Counted from the stretch's first letter, positions 23,602-35,940 are shown. The stretch is DNA of 64,000 nt from Posidonia oceanica (GCA_037176725.1 JAZBRS010000044.1:4712001-4776000); one strand, 5' to 3'. Notes: generated from the sequence alone by a model not told the origin. Program-made: numbers and translations.

Positions 23602-24266
23602 TCAGTCGGGTTCAATGGAACTTTGCACCTCCCTTCCCAGATGAGGTGGCTTACATGAGGGGTGACTGCTGAAGTCTGCCCCTAGCATGTAGCAGTCAGG
23701 TGCTTGTGGCGTATGTTCTTGTCTTTCTTTTGGTTTACGCCCTGTCCTTGCTTTCAGAGGATCTGAGTCGGACTCATTCTGACCCGTTCCGGGTGGTGTG
23801 CCAATGGTGGCTTTGTTTTGGAGTGAGGCTATCAGATGTCCTCCTCCTCTTGGAGTGTGGCTATCGATGTGCTCTGTAACATCTTCTCCTTGACTATGAC
23901 TACCCCTAGTGTGTCTGTTTGTAGGATCGGGCGGTTTGGGAGGAGGATCAACTCTTGCCTGTGCTGCTTGGAGAGGTGAGTTGAGTATATCCTCTATGTC
24001 GTACCAGTCTGAGTCAGCATACTCATCATAGATGGGCAATTGGTCTTCTTCTGTTTGGTCTTGAAACATCTGACAGTCCACTGCCTCCTTGTCGCACCAG
24101 TCTGGGTCAGTGTACTCATCGTAAATGGGCGACTAGTCATCTTCCAGATCTGGGGCACATGATGATTCAGAGTAGGTGTTGAGGGCACCTTAGGATCAAG
24201 GTCCTCTTTGCTTGATGGGCTTTGTTCTGAATCCGCTTGTATGCACTGGATGTTAACAAGCTCAAA
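23602..24266 (-). pseudogene. TE-C Gag C-terminal acidic region
   Basis: This continues gag after a CGA-to-TGA stop (TE-D has Arg). It holds two acidic repeats (PIYDEYTDPDW and PIYDEYADSDW), a Pro-rich part (DPPPKPPDP) and a basic Arg/Gly part, ending at TGA 23602-23604. A TAG at 24133-24135 stands where TE-D has CAG, and the frame shifts once nearby. In TE-F the matching acidic segment leads into a protease; here it leads into a unique tail and stops. Function unknown. Confidence 0.65.
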
Positions 24267-26313
24267 TCAAGCAGTGAATAAGATGATCTCTGCATCCGCG
24301 TGAGCCACTTGATGGTTAAACAAGGGTTCTTGATTTATTTGCATCACTTGTTGGTCCCCTTGTTGAGCTGCCTTTAGTCTGGCTTTAAGCTCGGACCACA
24401 TGATTTCACCCTTGTCTTTCAGATTATATATTTTATCTTTGACAGTGAAGCATTCTTCAAGGGTGTGCCCGTTGTTTTGATAATAAGGGCAGTGCTTGGC
24501 CATATTAGCATTTGGATAGCTTGGGCTGGGCTCTGGGAGCTGTAGATCTCCACTCTCAACTAGTATCCTGAATGTATCAGGGATTGATTCAGGAAGTGGA
24601 GGATAGTTTTGCCTATGAGGGCCTTTGTAGTTTTGTGGAGGAGGAACGTTGTGATAGTTCCTCTGCTCCTGTGGTTGCCCCTGGTATCTTTGCTGGGCAT
24701 GTACTGGATAATCAGGTGGCTGTTGTTGTTGGTGTTGCATTGACTGCACTAACTGCCCCTGGTACTACGTTGGTTGGCTTAGGTACAGCTCTGGCTGATA
24801 TTGGGTTGATTGCCCTTTGGCCAGGAGTGATTACTCAGACTGGTATTGGCCCTTCTGCTTTTGCTGGATTGAGACCTGTGCCATGTCACCAGTGATCCCT
24901 TCAAGTGTATAGCCAGTGCCCTTCTTTTTGCCCCTTCCCTCGAGCTCTAAGAATGGTAGATCCTCTTTGTGACGGAGGATCCTTGCAGCGCGTTCGTGTA
25001 GCTGAGGGTATGTTTGGAGGTCACTCATTAGTAGCCCTGTTCTGAGTGCTCCTGTGGTGTTGCGGGCGATGATCTCGAGAGCTTGGCTTTCAGGAATATA
25101 GCATTTAGACCTTGCAGCCATGTCCCTCCATCTACTTGCAAAAGTGGCGAACTCCTCATCAGGTTTCATCTTCTCAGCGAGGAGGTCACTCATTGTAGGC
25201 TCGTGCTGGATGCGATGGACATATTGGCGCAGAAATTTCTCCTGGACCATCCTGAAGTCACTGAGATCATATGCTGTGAGCGTGTTGAACCATCCCAGTG
25301 CTTCTCCTTCCATGCTCTTAAAGAAGAGATAGATTATAAGCCCATTGTCGTATTGATAGGGTAGAGCGTCCATGGCGAATGTGGCTAGATGGCCCCTTGG
25401 ATCCTCTATTCCACTGTATTTCCTCATTTTTGGCATTTTGAATCCAGGTGGTAGAACAAAATGACGAAACTTAGAAGTGTCGAACCCTATCGGTGCTTTG
25501 GATGTAACTCCCGCCTCTGTTAGTGCTTCGGCGATCATCCTTTTGAGATCTGTTCCTGGTATGGCTTGTTGTCCCTGGTTTAGGTGCCCGTGTGTTTGGT
25601 GGTAAGATGGTGATAGAGGGTTGTATGGTGGAAAGAAGGGTTGGGTTTGATGTGGAGTGTAGTATGATTGTGTGTTAGCAGGATGTTGTGGTGAGTGTGT
25701 TATTAAGATACTTGGGTTGGTATGATGTCTCGGGATATTGTGGTTGTTGGTAGGTTGTGTATGATGGCATGGTTTGATGCATGGAATGATAGGTAGGTGT
25801 TGCGTGGTATTGTGTGAATGAATTCTGAGTAGGGAAATTTATAGTGGGGTTTAGTGGCGTGGTGCATGTGTAGGCGTGAGTGGACGTGGTTAATGGGTTT
25901 TGGTGGTAGTTTGGGAAAGAAGTTTGGTGGACGGATGAAGTTTGTAGGCTCCTAAATGAGGCATGGTGGCGTGCCAAAGGTCGATAGATCTCATTAGATG
26001 CTTCCTCAGACAGATAGGAAGTGGTCGATGTAGGTGGCACTACTTGGGAGGTTACCCCGGGAATTGTATGCTCAAACGGGGCACTCCATGGTCGGGAGTG
26101 GCTTACTTCTCTTTCTTCTTCAAATGATTGGCCCATCACTTGCGAGAAATTAGGGGTTTCTGGCTCCTCTGTTTGTGAAGTTGGAGTTCTGAATAAGAAC
26201 CCATGTGGGCCTTGACTTTGTTGCGCCATGGAGGTAAAGGTAGACGATGTGCCACCGAATTTCATTGCAAGATTTGCTTTTGTTTTTTTTTCTTTTTCTT
26301 TCTCTTTTTTCAA
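24267..26313 (-). pseudogene. TE-C gag
   Basis: Capsid-forming Gag. The N-terminal part (26313-25675) is Ser/Thr/Tyr/Pro-rich; its start is uncertain, with candidate ATGs giving MKFGGTSSTF or MAQQSQGP. The core (25538-24831) shows RHFVLPPGFKMPKMRKYSG, EGEALGWFNTL and FASRWRDMAARSKCYIPES, matching TE-F Gag. A zinc-knuckle-like CPYYQNNGHTLEEC follows near 24490 with Tyr at the second ligand; TE-D has His there. Damage: a frameshift in 25539-25674, TAA at the end of the core (TE-D has CAA) and TAG at 24765-24767 (TE-D has CAG). Confidence 0.85.
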
Positions 26314-27637
26314 ACTATTACAGATGATTCAAGAAGGAGATTACAAACTCGATTAACACTACTTAATACAGACTTGATTAAATGAAAGTGAAAATATCAG
26401 TAAGTAGCTCTTGCTATGATGTTTCTGTAACCTGTTAATGGAGATAAACAAATCCCTGCAAACAAGGCACACTGAACGGAGCGTTTCCCTGTAGTCGCCT
26501 GTGTGACAGGTGGCCAAACAAGTCATCGGTTGACCAGGCGGCTGAACGAGGCACCTTCTGAACAGGCGGCTCAGAGCCTGTTCCTCCAGCAAACCAGGTC
26601 TGTCTTGGATAGACCGCGCAACACACAGGAAAAAAGGATACAAGTTGCAGACAGATCGCTGTTTTTACTGTTTAGGTAGTTAGTTAGTTAATTAATTAGT
26701 TAAACCTGTGTGTTTATACTGAATGGGATTTGTTGGCTTATAGGTACCACCCTTTGACCTTCTTTAGGGTCCACCAAGAGGGCCTAGATGGCGGGCTTGT
26801 CTCTCTAAAGAGGGACCCACCACCTAGGATTCTGTCCTTAAAATCGGCCCTATCCAAACCACAAAACAGTAAATAAACAAAGAATATCAAAGTGTAAACT
26901 ATCTACTAAGGATTATTTTAACTTAAGGAAGAGGAGGAGTCAAAAATAAAACCCTAGAACACCTTGGGTTCTTAATCTAACTATCCCGATCAAGTAGAGT
27001 ATGGGTGAGCGACTTGCACTGGCCCAGGTTCGCTCTACTTGATCGTTTTAGTTAGAGGAAGATTTCCTCAATGAACTTTAACTTTAATATCAATAAGATA
27101 GTTTCCACCTTAAGGGTGGACACAAACAATCCTAAAATCCGAATACAAACAAAATAATTACAGTGGATAGGGTGTTAGTCAGATTTTAAACTACTGCAGA
27201 TCTAAAAAAAACAACACAGATTACTGGAAATAATAAATGATCTGCAGGGAAATAAACGCCCAGACCCAGTCTCCTGTAAATGGCGCACTTGTGGTAGTCG
27301 CTATACTAGAGTGCGACTTTCTCAGGCGCCTCTTTACTGGGCGGCTGGAAACCGAAGTTCTATTTTTCAGAACAGTAGTAACCTGACCCCCTACGACCCT
27401 AGACAGGAGGTTGTCGTTGCCTCAAAGTGCTAACGAGACCTCTTGCCCTAAGATCAAGGTGGTCGGGTTAGAAAAACTGTCCTAATGACAGAAAACACTA
27501 TGGGGGTTTAGGAGTTGTGAAAGACCTAAGCGCACGGCCTCCTTAACCGAAAATAAAGAAAAACAACTAGATCTAAAATGTAAATGAAGGAATGAAGGAA
27601 AAAAGCTCACATAACACAGAGGGTTGGCTAAAGCCGA
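26314..27637 (-). other. TE-C leader between primer site and gag
   Basis: Noncoding. It carries palindromic clusters of the GTCGCC/GGCGGCT type at about 26490-26580 and 27270-27350, parallel to the clusters in the TE-F leader. No other feature is recognised. Confidence 0.6.
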
Positions 27638-27655
27638 GTCCCACCGTGATCGCCA
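27638..27655 (-). promoter_or_regulatory. TE-C primer binding site
   Basis: The minus strand reads TGGCGATCACGGTGGGAC, five bases from the LTR end. TE-F has the identical 18-mer at 38108-38125. It begins TGG, as needed to pair with a tRNA CCA end. I cannot name the tRNA with certainty. Confidence 0.82.
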
Positions 27656-27660
27656 GAAAC

Positions 27661-29085
27661 TGTGGATGGATTTTTTGGGTGCTTGAGTTGAAGATGTCGG
27701 CGCTTCCACAACGTCGACAGCTTTGTTGTGATCGCTACTCACCTTTGGGTAGGCAAGACACCTGGGGGGAGATTGTGAAGATGTGAGTCCTCGAACCACT
27801 AGATCGACGGTTGGATGTCGTCTAGCGGCTCCCTCGTGCTACGTAAGCATTTTCCTTTCCTTCAAAACAAATAAAAAGAGAAGATCTAGATTAGTTGGTG
27901 TGTAATAAATGATAACAAAGAAGAACAGAGAATACTAGAAACAAATAAATCTAATACTAACCAAGGGTTATTCCCCACATGCATATGCTATGGGTCCTAT
28001 TTTAAGGAATGCAATATGAGATGTAATGAAAAAGATTGGAAGAATACTCTCTTCACCCTCGTGCTGTATGCAGTGGAGTAGAAATAGAGGAACGGTCGGA
28101 GCTCCGGCTAGGCTCGAGATCTCTAGGATCGTAGTTGGGTTGTAGTGATCTGTGGGATCTTGGGTTTCTCTAAATTGAGGGTGGAGACTAGGATTTCTAG
28201 CTTGGAAACTCTAGCTATTTGAAGGTGGAAGCTCAAAACCCTGAAAACCTAAAGAGAATTTCTCCAAGATAGGTTTTCCTCACAACTGACCAGGGGTTCA
28301 AACACTGACCCACGGGGTCTATTTATAGACTCCAAGGGGTGTGGGTGGTTAACACATAGAATTTTCTAGAAAAAGTGGCAGTTATGGCCAATCGCCGCAT
28401 GGGTAGGCGACTAAGGCTAGCAACCGCCCAGTCAAACGTGGAAAAAACCGTAGAAATTCGATTGACGGGAACCACGATCATTAGTCGCTGGTTGGAGTGG
28501 CGCCTAATGGTCAAGGATAGTGGGGAAGACCGAGGCAGTTCCACAATCGTCTAATCGCCTGTTGAGATGGTGCCTAAAGGTTGAGGGGTTAGTGGGAATT
28601 GACCGTGGAAAAGCAACTGTCCAATTTGGTTAACGGAGCCCACAACTGTCAGTCGCCGCTTAGAGTGGCGCCTTGGTTAGTCGCCTGTTGACATGGCGCC
28701 TCTCCCAGTCGCCTCTCCAGCTGGCAACTAGCAACGTCTTTTGCATTTTTAACCCTGTTTTTTAAGTTTGATCCAGAAAACTCGATTAAAAGCCCGTAAA
28801 ACTTCAGATATTTCATGAAATCATAAAAACATCTTCTTTAACTCAAATCTGCCACGGATTTGAGTGGAAAAGTGTGCTCAAAGGTATTCAAACTTGCCAC
28901 TAGTTTGGACGAGTCAGCTCTGCTACAGCTAACATCCTTGAGCTAAGTAGAATCAAGTGTTGCTTTTAAGCAAGTCACGAAAACTTTGGAAAATGTGTTA
29001 TTAAAGCCCTAGTTATGTGATCTGGGTGCCTCAAAAGTTCCTATCCTCTATGAATTCTGGGAAATGCGAAAATGGGATATCAACA
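27661..29085 (-). repeat. TE-C 5' LTR
   Basis: Plus-strand left end TGTGGATGGA, right end ATATCAACA (one change from ATCTACA). An inverted TATA box CTATTTATAG lies at 28319-28328. U3 palindromes of the GGCGACT type lie at about 28390-28730. It is next to the primer site, which fixes the orientation of TE-C. Confidence 0.9.
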
Positions 29086-29090
29086 GCGAC
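29086..29090. repeat. Target-site duplication of TE-C, right copy (GCGAC)
   Basis: One base differs from the left copy GCGGC at 19775-19779. Confidence 0.78.
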
Positions 29091-29906
29091 AAGCGAACTC
29101 CGGCGAGGTTGCAGAACATGTAGGAAGCACAGGAGAGGGAGCCGGAGGTCTGGGAGTGAAGATGGGAGATCGTTCCTTGCTCTGGTGTCACTCAATTCTC
29201 TCTCGGATCAGTGTGGTGAGCTGTGCAATTCCGAGAAGGTTGCTGGTTTGCATGGTTTTGTTTGTTGGGTTTTGGGGATTGGCAGCGGTTGTAGAGGTCG
29301 TGGCAGGGCTGTGGCAGGCTTGGGTGTGAGTGGGAGGCCACGAGGCATGGCAGGCGAAGGGCGTGGGCTTGCCAGAAGGTCACCAAAGTCGTTGGTGTCA
29401 GATGTCGGCCGCAGTGAGGGTGGAGTGAGCGGGAAAGGGGCTGGGGCGGAGGAGACGGCTAGTAAGTGGAGTTACTTCGGCTTGGAAGGTAGTGGATGGC
29501 TTGGAGTGGATGAGAGGATGGGTAGTAAGTGCGTACGGGCGGGGAAGAGGACGAGAGGTGAGCCAAAGGTGGCAGAGCAGCCGCTGCAGCTCTCGGGCTG
29601 TTGGACGCTAGTGCAGAACGCGTCCAACGTTGTACGCTAGCATAGAGTGCGTCCAACGTTGGACGTTGCCCGTGCCAGCGTTCAACATGCCCAGAAGGCC
29701 AAAGGCTGAAATGGGCTTGGACTTGAGCTTAAAAAAGGTTTAAAGAAGTATAAAAGGCTTGGGTTGAGGTTTTGGGGTTTAGGTGGGGTTTTAGGTTTGA
29801 TTTTGAGTAGAAATGGGTTAGTCTGAAAAAGAGAGCCATCCCAAAGTCCAAGCAAGCCTGCAGGAGAAACCACCAACTTCCAGGCTGTCAAAATGGGGTG
29901 TCTACA
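29091..29906 (-). repeat. TE-A 5' LTR, segment 3 (5' terminus)
   Basis: Starts, on the minus strand, TGTAGACACCCCATTTTGACAG at 29906, the same type of terminus as the 5.7 kb solo LTR and TE-G. It contains a palindrome triplet at 29600-29686. The plus-strand open stretch across 29017-29640 spans two unrelated LTRs and is not a gene. TE-D sequence starts at 29907; CATAC (29907-29911) is the expected target-site copy. Confidence 0.85.
29600..29686. repeat. Palindrome triplet, 3 x 29 bp
   Basis: Three units joined head to tail with arms GTTGGACGC/GCGTCCAAC, GTTGTACGC/GCGTCCAAC and GTTGGACGT/GCGTTCAAC. Each is exactly 29 bp. It lies about 220 bp inside the 5' end of the TE-A LTR. Confidence 0.85.
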
Positions 29907-31983
29907 CATACTCACCACAAACTCCCGCTAACATACAATCGTATAACACTCCACATCAATCCCTACCCTTCTCTCCACCATACAACCCTCCACCACCACC
30001 GTTCCACCAGACACATGGGCACCTAAGTCAGAGGCAGGGGTTACAAATAAAACACCAATAGGGTTTGACACATCCAAACTCCCTCATTTTGTTCTTCCAC
30101 TTGGATTCAAAATGCCAAAAATGAGGAAATACAGTGGAACAGAGGACAACGGGCCACATTTGCTATGGATGCTCTACCCTATCAATATGACAACGGGCTT
30201 ACTATCTACCTCTTCTTCAAGAGCTCGGAAGGAGAAGCACTGGGTTGGTTCAACATGCTCATAGTATATGATCTCAGTGACTTCAAGATAGTCCAGGAAA
30301 ATTTTCTGCTCCAATATGGCCATCGCATCCAGCACGAGCCTACAATGAGCGACCTCCTCGCTGAAAGAATGAAACCTTATGAGGAGTTTGCCACTTTTGC
30401 AAGCAGATGGAGAGAAATAGCTGCAAGGTCCAAATGCTACATTCCTAAAAGCCAAGCAGTTGAGGTCATTTCACGAAACACTACAGGAGCACTTAGAACA
30501 AAGCTATTGATTAGTGACCTCTAAACGTGCCCTCAACTGTACGAGCGTGCTGCAAGAGTCCTCTGTCACAAAGAAGAGTTACCATTCTTAGAGCCTGAGG
30601 GAAGGGGTAAGAAGAAGACCACTGGCTATACACTTGAAGGGATCACTAGTGGCATGGCACAGGTCTCAATTCAGTAGAGGCAGAAGGGGCAAAGAAACCT
30701 CCAATACCAGTCTGAGCAATCATTTCTGGCCCAAGGGCAACTGACCCAGTATCAGCCAGAGCAGTATTTGAACCAACCAGTGCAGTACCAGAGACATTTG
30801 GTGCAGCCAGTACAGCACCAACAACAACAGCCACCTGATTACCCGGTACACGCCCAGCAAGGATGGACGAACAATGCATACTAGGGGCAACAACATGGCA
30901 GAGGAACTACCATAACATCCCACTACCACGAAACTACAAAGGCCCTCAGAGGCAAAATTATCCTCCGCTTCCTAAATCAATCCCCGATAGATTCAGGATG
31001 CTGGTTGAAAGTGGAGATCTGCAGCTCCCAGAACCTAGTCCAAGTCCTCCCATTGCTAAAATGTCTAAGTACTGCCCTTACCACCAAAACAATGGGCATA
31101 CCCTTGAAGATTGCTTCACTGTCAAAGAAAAAATACATAATTTTAATGACAGGTGAAATCATGTGGTCCGAGCTTAAAGCCAAACTGAAAGCAACTCAAG
31201 GGGATTGGCAAGTGATGTAGATACATCAAGAGCCCTTATTCAACCATCGAGTGGCTCATGCGGATGTAGAGATCATCTTATCAGCTGCTCGATCTGAGTT
31301 TGCTACCATCCAGTGCATACAAGCATATCCAGAACAAAGCCCATCAAGCAAAGAGGACCTTGATCCTAAGGCACCCTCAACACCTACTCTGAATTCTCAT
31401 GTGCTCCAAGACTTAATGGAAGAAGACCAGTCGCCTGTCTATGATGAGTACATTGACACAGACTAGTGTGATGAAAAGGCAGTGGACTCTCAGATGTCTT
31501 AGGACCTAGTTCAAGAAAACCAATCGCCCATTTATGATGAGTATGATGAGTATGCTGACTCAGACTGGTACAACATACTCAACTCGCCACTCCCAACGGT
31601 ACAAGCAAGAATTGATCCTCCTCCCAAGCCGTCTGATCCTACAAGAGGACACACTAGGGGCAATCATGAACACTACGGTCGTGAAAGAGAGGTTATTGCA
31701 GAACCCATCCGTAGTCACACTTCAAGAGGAGGAGGAAATCTGATAGCCTCACTCCAAGACAAAGCCATCAGGGGCGCACTGCGTGAAACGGGTCGAGATG
31801 AGTTCGACTCTAACCCTCTGAAAGCAAGGACTGGGCGCAAACCAAAAGATAAACGAGAAAATGCGCCACAGCTACCACAAGCACTTGACTACTACACGCC
31901 AGGGGTAGACTTCCATGGTCACGCCTCAGGTAAGCCCCCTCATCTGGGAAGGGAGGTGCGAAATTCCACTGAACCCGACTGAG
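29907..31983 (+). pseudogene. TE-D gag, truncated at 5' end
   Basis: Matches TE-C Gag from its Pro/His-rich N-terminal part onward. The core includes EGEALGWFNML and FASRWREIAARSKCYIPKS. The zinc knuckle reads CPYHQNNGHTLEDC, that is C-x2-H-x4-H-x4-C. The acidic C-terminal repeats (YDEYIDTD, YDEYADSDWYN) and the final stop at 31981-31983 agree with TE-C. In-frame stops include TAG at 30674, 30882 (CAG in TE-C) and 31464 (TGG in TE-C). No protease follows. The stops and small indels rule out a working protein. Confidence 0.85.
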
Positions 31984-34344
31984 GGCAGTGGTTAATTTAA
32001 TTAAAACTTGTAAACAAGACATTCTCTTTCTGTACTCTATTTTCCCTTATTTATCTTTGTTCGTCTCGAATGTTAAGTTAGATTACAAGTAATAAATAAA
32101 TGATGATTGATGAGTGTGGATCATACCCAACAACTTAAAGCATTAAGCAACATTGCCAAAATATTATCTAAGGTTTCCCAAGTAGAGACTGTGACACCCA
32201 AGGAAGGTCCAACCCCCGGTTGTGACAACCTAAAGGCACCCTTAGATCTGTGGGAGTTACATACAATACACCCTTAATTAGCATGCCAAAATCCAGAAAG
32301 GAACCAAAGACTGAAACCTAGCCAAGGAAAGAAAGTTGTGTCTCAAACAGAAAAGGAACTGAACAATTAGGGTAACCACAACCTTGTCCTGTCTGCACAT
32401 ACACTTGCACGGGGAGGTAAGAGAAAGGTAAGCTCGGAGCAAAGGCTAAGTGGTATGAGCCGTTCGCCAAATAAAGCGCCCAGAAAAGAAGGCAGCAAAG
32501 AAGCTATCCAAATAAGAGAAGAAAGAAGGCAGTAAAGAAGTTGTCCAAGTGAGAAAAAGAAATAAAAAGACTGTCCAAAAGACAATAAAAGAGGTCAGCA
32601 AAGAGCTATCCAAAGAGTGAAAAGAAGGCAGCAAAGAAAGCTGTCCATAAATCAAGAAAAAAAAAGAAAACCTTGAAAATTAAAAAGCGCAAAGCAGGCA
32701 AACAGAACTCAAACTTGAGCCAAAGTCGAGAGCTTACTGCACTTCAAGCCACCTCCACCTATCTCACTCACAAGCAAAGGGGTAGGAAATCCTAGAAGTT
32801 CAAGGACTGATCAAATGAAGGAAACAACAATCAAACTAAGGCTAGTATGAGGTCCTAAGTTCTCAAAAGACAAGGCATGTTAGAAGGGAAAGTTCTTTCA
32901 CCTTAGATAATACAAGGCAATACTGTAGGGTCCTTAAGTAAGAAGGTTATAACCACACTCATCAATCTAAAAAATATCAAAACCCAAAATACCAAAAAAA
33001 TCAGAAAATCCAAAAACACCAAAAAAATAAAAAATCTCAAAATTCAAAAAATTAGAAAATCCAAGAAAACCAACCAAAAGAAGCACCATCCACCCTACAT
33101 ACAAGTGAAAACTTAGTAAGTAGGAAAACTAGAATTAATCTGGCCCGTGAAGCAAAAATCGACTCACTCGAATTTGGAGATAGCGTCCTACTCAAGCGTG
33201 TCTCACGGCTTGGGTGCATTTTCTCAACAAAGACATTGCTTCAGCAATAATCTTTAGAGCATCTACGGATGACTCACAATCGGTGTCTACTGGGCTCCGA
33301 TTTTCCATCTCCCTGCTGAAGCCAAGACTAATTCCCTCCACCTAGTTCCCAAGCATATTGATTAAGGGATTACTTTATCTCCTATACAAGTATAACTTAG
33401 TCAATCGCCCTAGGAACTGGGAGAGGTTCACCTGTGATTACTAACATCTTTTGTTAAGTGTGCAGGTATAAAGCTTACAATCTGAAAAATGAGCTCATGC
33501 CTAAGGGGCTCATATAGTGCACCAAGGCACATGTACTTTGATTAAAAGGCAAACCCTGGTTTGGCAAAGGAAGGGTTCACTCCCTCACCCAGTTCTTTAA
33601 TCATAGAACTCCTTTATTTGCCAAATCGAGCTGTGGGATGACAGTTCTTTCCTGAGAGTACTGGTCACACTTAAGGATGGAAAACACTTGACCACAACAA
33701 ATTGCAATCATTCATTTTGCATATGTCCATATGGTTTGGGACCAACCATACCCCGCCGGCCTAACCTAGCATATGGACCATTCATTGCATTGTATGTTGA
33801 CTTGCATTTGCATTTGTTTGCTTGAATCATGCATCCATGCATTTTCTCATATCATTGGAAGTGGAGCACGGACGGAGCCAAATGACCTTCAAGAGTGTTA
33901 GAAACCCTTAGAACATGTAATTCTCCTAAAGCCAACCTAGTTCCTATCTATCCTTCTATCAATCCCAATCCGAGTAAAATCTCAAACATGATGCCACAAG
34001 AGCACTCCTTTTCGATCGTGCATGGGTAACGCCCCATGATCTTCTCCTTAGCTTCTGCCCCGTTGAAGTATATCTTTACATGGTTGACTTGGTCTTGACA
34101 TCGGCTGCGACACATAGCACCGACTTGACCCCTCCATGCCTGAGTCTTCAATATGATAGCAATTAATCGAACCACTCGATCGTGCGGCAATCTCCCGACA
34201 TCGAATCAGTTCTCCCCTTCTTCCTTTTTATTATCTTTCTTCATCCTTAGTAGCAGATTGTTTGAGACGGAGCTCCCCTTTTCTGGAAATGCTCAAAGGG
34301 ACATTGTTCTTACCTTGGAATCGATCTTGTTCTAAGATCAACTC
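31984..34344 (+). other. TE-D noncoding 3' region
   Basis: Parallels 21217-23601 of TE-C in inverted order. Copies of GGCAGC-AAAGAA-GCTATCC/GCTGTCC lie at 32490-32655 and an A-rich AAAATCC repeat lies at 32960-33070. On the minus strand, 33948-34190 keeps an open frame that matches the TE-C plus-strand frame at 21373-21711. No enzyme motif. Confidence 0.65.
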
Positions 34345-34358
34345 CAAGGAGGGGCATC
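34345..34358 (+). promoter_or_regulatory. TE-D polypurine tract
   Basis: CAAGGAGGGGCATC directly precedes the LTR start and is identical to that of TE-C. Confidence 0.8.
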
Positions 34359-35940
34359 AGTAGATATCCCATTTTTCACATTTCTGAGAGTTCATAGAGG
34401 ACAGGAACTTCTGAGGCACCCAGATCACATAATTAAGGCTTAATAACACATTTTTCCGGAGTTTTCATGATTTGCTTAAAAACAAGGCTTGATTTTACTT
34501 GACTCAAAGTTGTTAGCTATGGCATAGCTAACGTACTCAGACTCGTGGCAAGTCCGAGTACCTTGAGTACACTTTATTCCACTCAAATCCGTGGTAGATT
34601 GGAGTTAAAGAAAATATTTTTACGATTTCATGAGATCTCTGATGTTTTCGGGCTCTTATCATGTTTCTCTGGATTAAACTTAAAAGATAGGGTTAAAAAT
34701 GCAAAGACTTAGCTAGTTGCCTTCAAGAGTAGCAACACAGCCAAGCGCCTTTCATAGGGGCGATTGAAATGTGTTAGCGCCTATGAGACAGGCGACTAGC
34801 ACCATTTTTCTCTCTCCAGCTTAATATCAATATCCTGGGTATTAATATAATATACGGGAATTTTATAAGCTATTATAACATTTTTCCGTAAACTATTGAT
34901 ATTTATATGATTTTCTAGCATTTAATATATGGTATAACACATATATCATATAAAGTAAATAATCAAAGAACAATCTAGAAAATCCTAGGTGGTTTCAAAT
35001 AAATATCTTGATTTTTAACACGTTTTAATGTGCTAATCCAATCCCTCAAAATCAGATACCAATCCCTTAAAATCCCATAAAATCAGAAACAAATATTTTA
35101 GTTACCTGGAATAGTGCAGCAGTTAGGCGCCACTATATGCAGCGACTAGCTGACGTGGACTCCACTGACCCGGTCATGCGGAGTTTCCCCGGCATTTCCA
35201 CGATCTTTTCGGGAGATATTTGTGCCAGTTGCCTGCCTAGGCGGCGACTAGCCCTAAATATCAGTTCCCTTCTAGAAACTTCTAGAACTTTCCTAGCTAT
35301 GAGCCACCCATGTCCCACGAACCTATAAATAGGCCCCGTGAGTCAGTGCTCGGGAGGAGGCTTTTTAGGTCAATTTTAGGGTTTGAGAGGGAAATTCACT
35401 AAGCGAGAGATCAAAGAGAGAGAGAGAAACCCTATCCTCCATTATCGATCCTAGAGATCACCACATCCCAAACTAGATCCCCGAGATCTCGAGCCTAGCC
35501 GGAGCTCCGACCGTGCCTCCACTTCCTCATTCCACTGCATACAGCACGAGGGTGAAGGGAGTATCTTCTTCCAATCTACTTTTTCATTTCATATTGCATT
35601 CCTTAAATTAGGACCTATAGCATAAGCATGCGGGGAACAACCCCCGGTTAGTATTAGATTTATTTGTTTCTATTATTCTCTGTTTTCTTTTATTATCATT
35701 TACTACACATGAACTTACCTAGATCTATTTTTATTTGTTTTGAAGGAAAGGAATACGCTCACGTAACACGAGAAAGCCACTGGGCAACATCCTACCGTCG
35801 ATCCAGTGAGCCGAGTACCCACATCATCATCATCTCCCCAGGCACCTTGTCCGTCCATTGATAAGTGGCGATCACAATAAGTTGATAACGTTGTGGAAGC
35901 GTCGTCATCTTCATCTACACCCCCATAATCCACATCCACA
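34359..35940 (+). repeat. TE-D 3' LTR
   Basis: Starts AGTAGATATCCC, where relatives have TGTAGATATCCC (terminal T changed), and ends CCACATCCACA. A TATA box CTATAAATAG lies at 35323-35332. Palindromes of the GGCGACTAG type lie at about 34715-34800, 35122-35150 and 35225-35253. An AT-rich stretch at about 34815-35105 is absent from the solo LTR at 7013-8450 and from TE-C, and accounts for most of the extra length (1582 versus about 1430 bp). Confidence 0.85.

Larger units (their letters stand above)
19780..29085 (-). mobile_element. TE-C: complete gag-only LTR retrotransposon
   Basis: Two inverted LTRs (19780-21202 and 27661-29085) enclose a primer site, leader, a gag-only coding region, about 2.4 kb of noncoding sequence and a polypurine tract. 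Near-matching 5-bp target sites flank it. No protease, RT, RNase H or integrase motif occurs in any frame. TE-D has the same gene content, so the absence of pol is a property of the family rather than of this copy. LTR termini, primer site and polypurine tract match those of TE-F, the likely source of enzymes. It lies inside the LTR of TE-A. Confidence 0.9.
1..29906 (-). mobile_element. TE-A: Tat-clade Ty3/gypsy retrotransposon, interrupted by three insertions
   Basis: The element reads leftwards from its 5' LTR (right end 29906, minus-strand start TGTAGACACCCCATTTTG) through a primer site at 11337-11354, gag, protease, RT, RNase H, a second RNase H and integrase, and leaves the window at base 1. 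The second RNase H between RNase H1 and integrase is the mark of the Tat/Ogre clade. Three later insertions sit inside it: a solo LTR at 7013-8450, a solo LTR at 12263-17972 and the complete element TE-C at 19780-29085. Its own 3' LTR and left flank lie outside the window. Several stops and frameshifts make it defective. It seems to have landed in the gag of TE-D, because TE-D sequence begins abruptly at 29907. Confidence 0.87.
29907..35940 (+). mobile_element. TE-D: gag-only element, 3' portion
   Basis: Same family as TE-C, in the opposite orientation. The visible part starts inside gag because TE-A inserted there; the 5' LTR, leader and gag start should lie left of the window. It contains the rest of gag, about 2.4 kb of noncoding sequence, a polypurine tract and a 3' LTR ending at 35940. 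TE-E LTR sequence follows, with TATGC as the expected right target-site copy. Confidence 0.85.

Noticed and set aside
29017..29640. 207-codon plus-strand frame
   Set aside because: It crosses the border between the TE-C 5' LTR and TE-A LTR sequence, two unrelated noncoding repeats.
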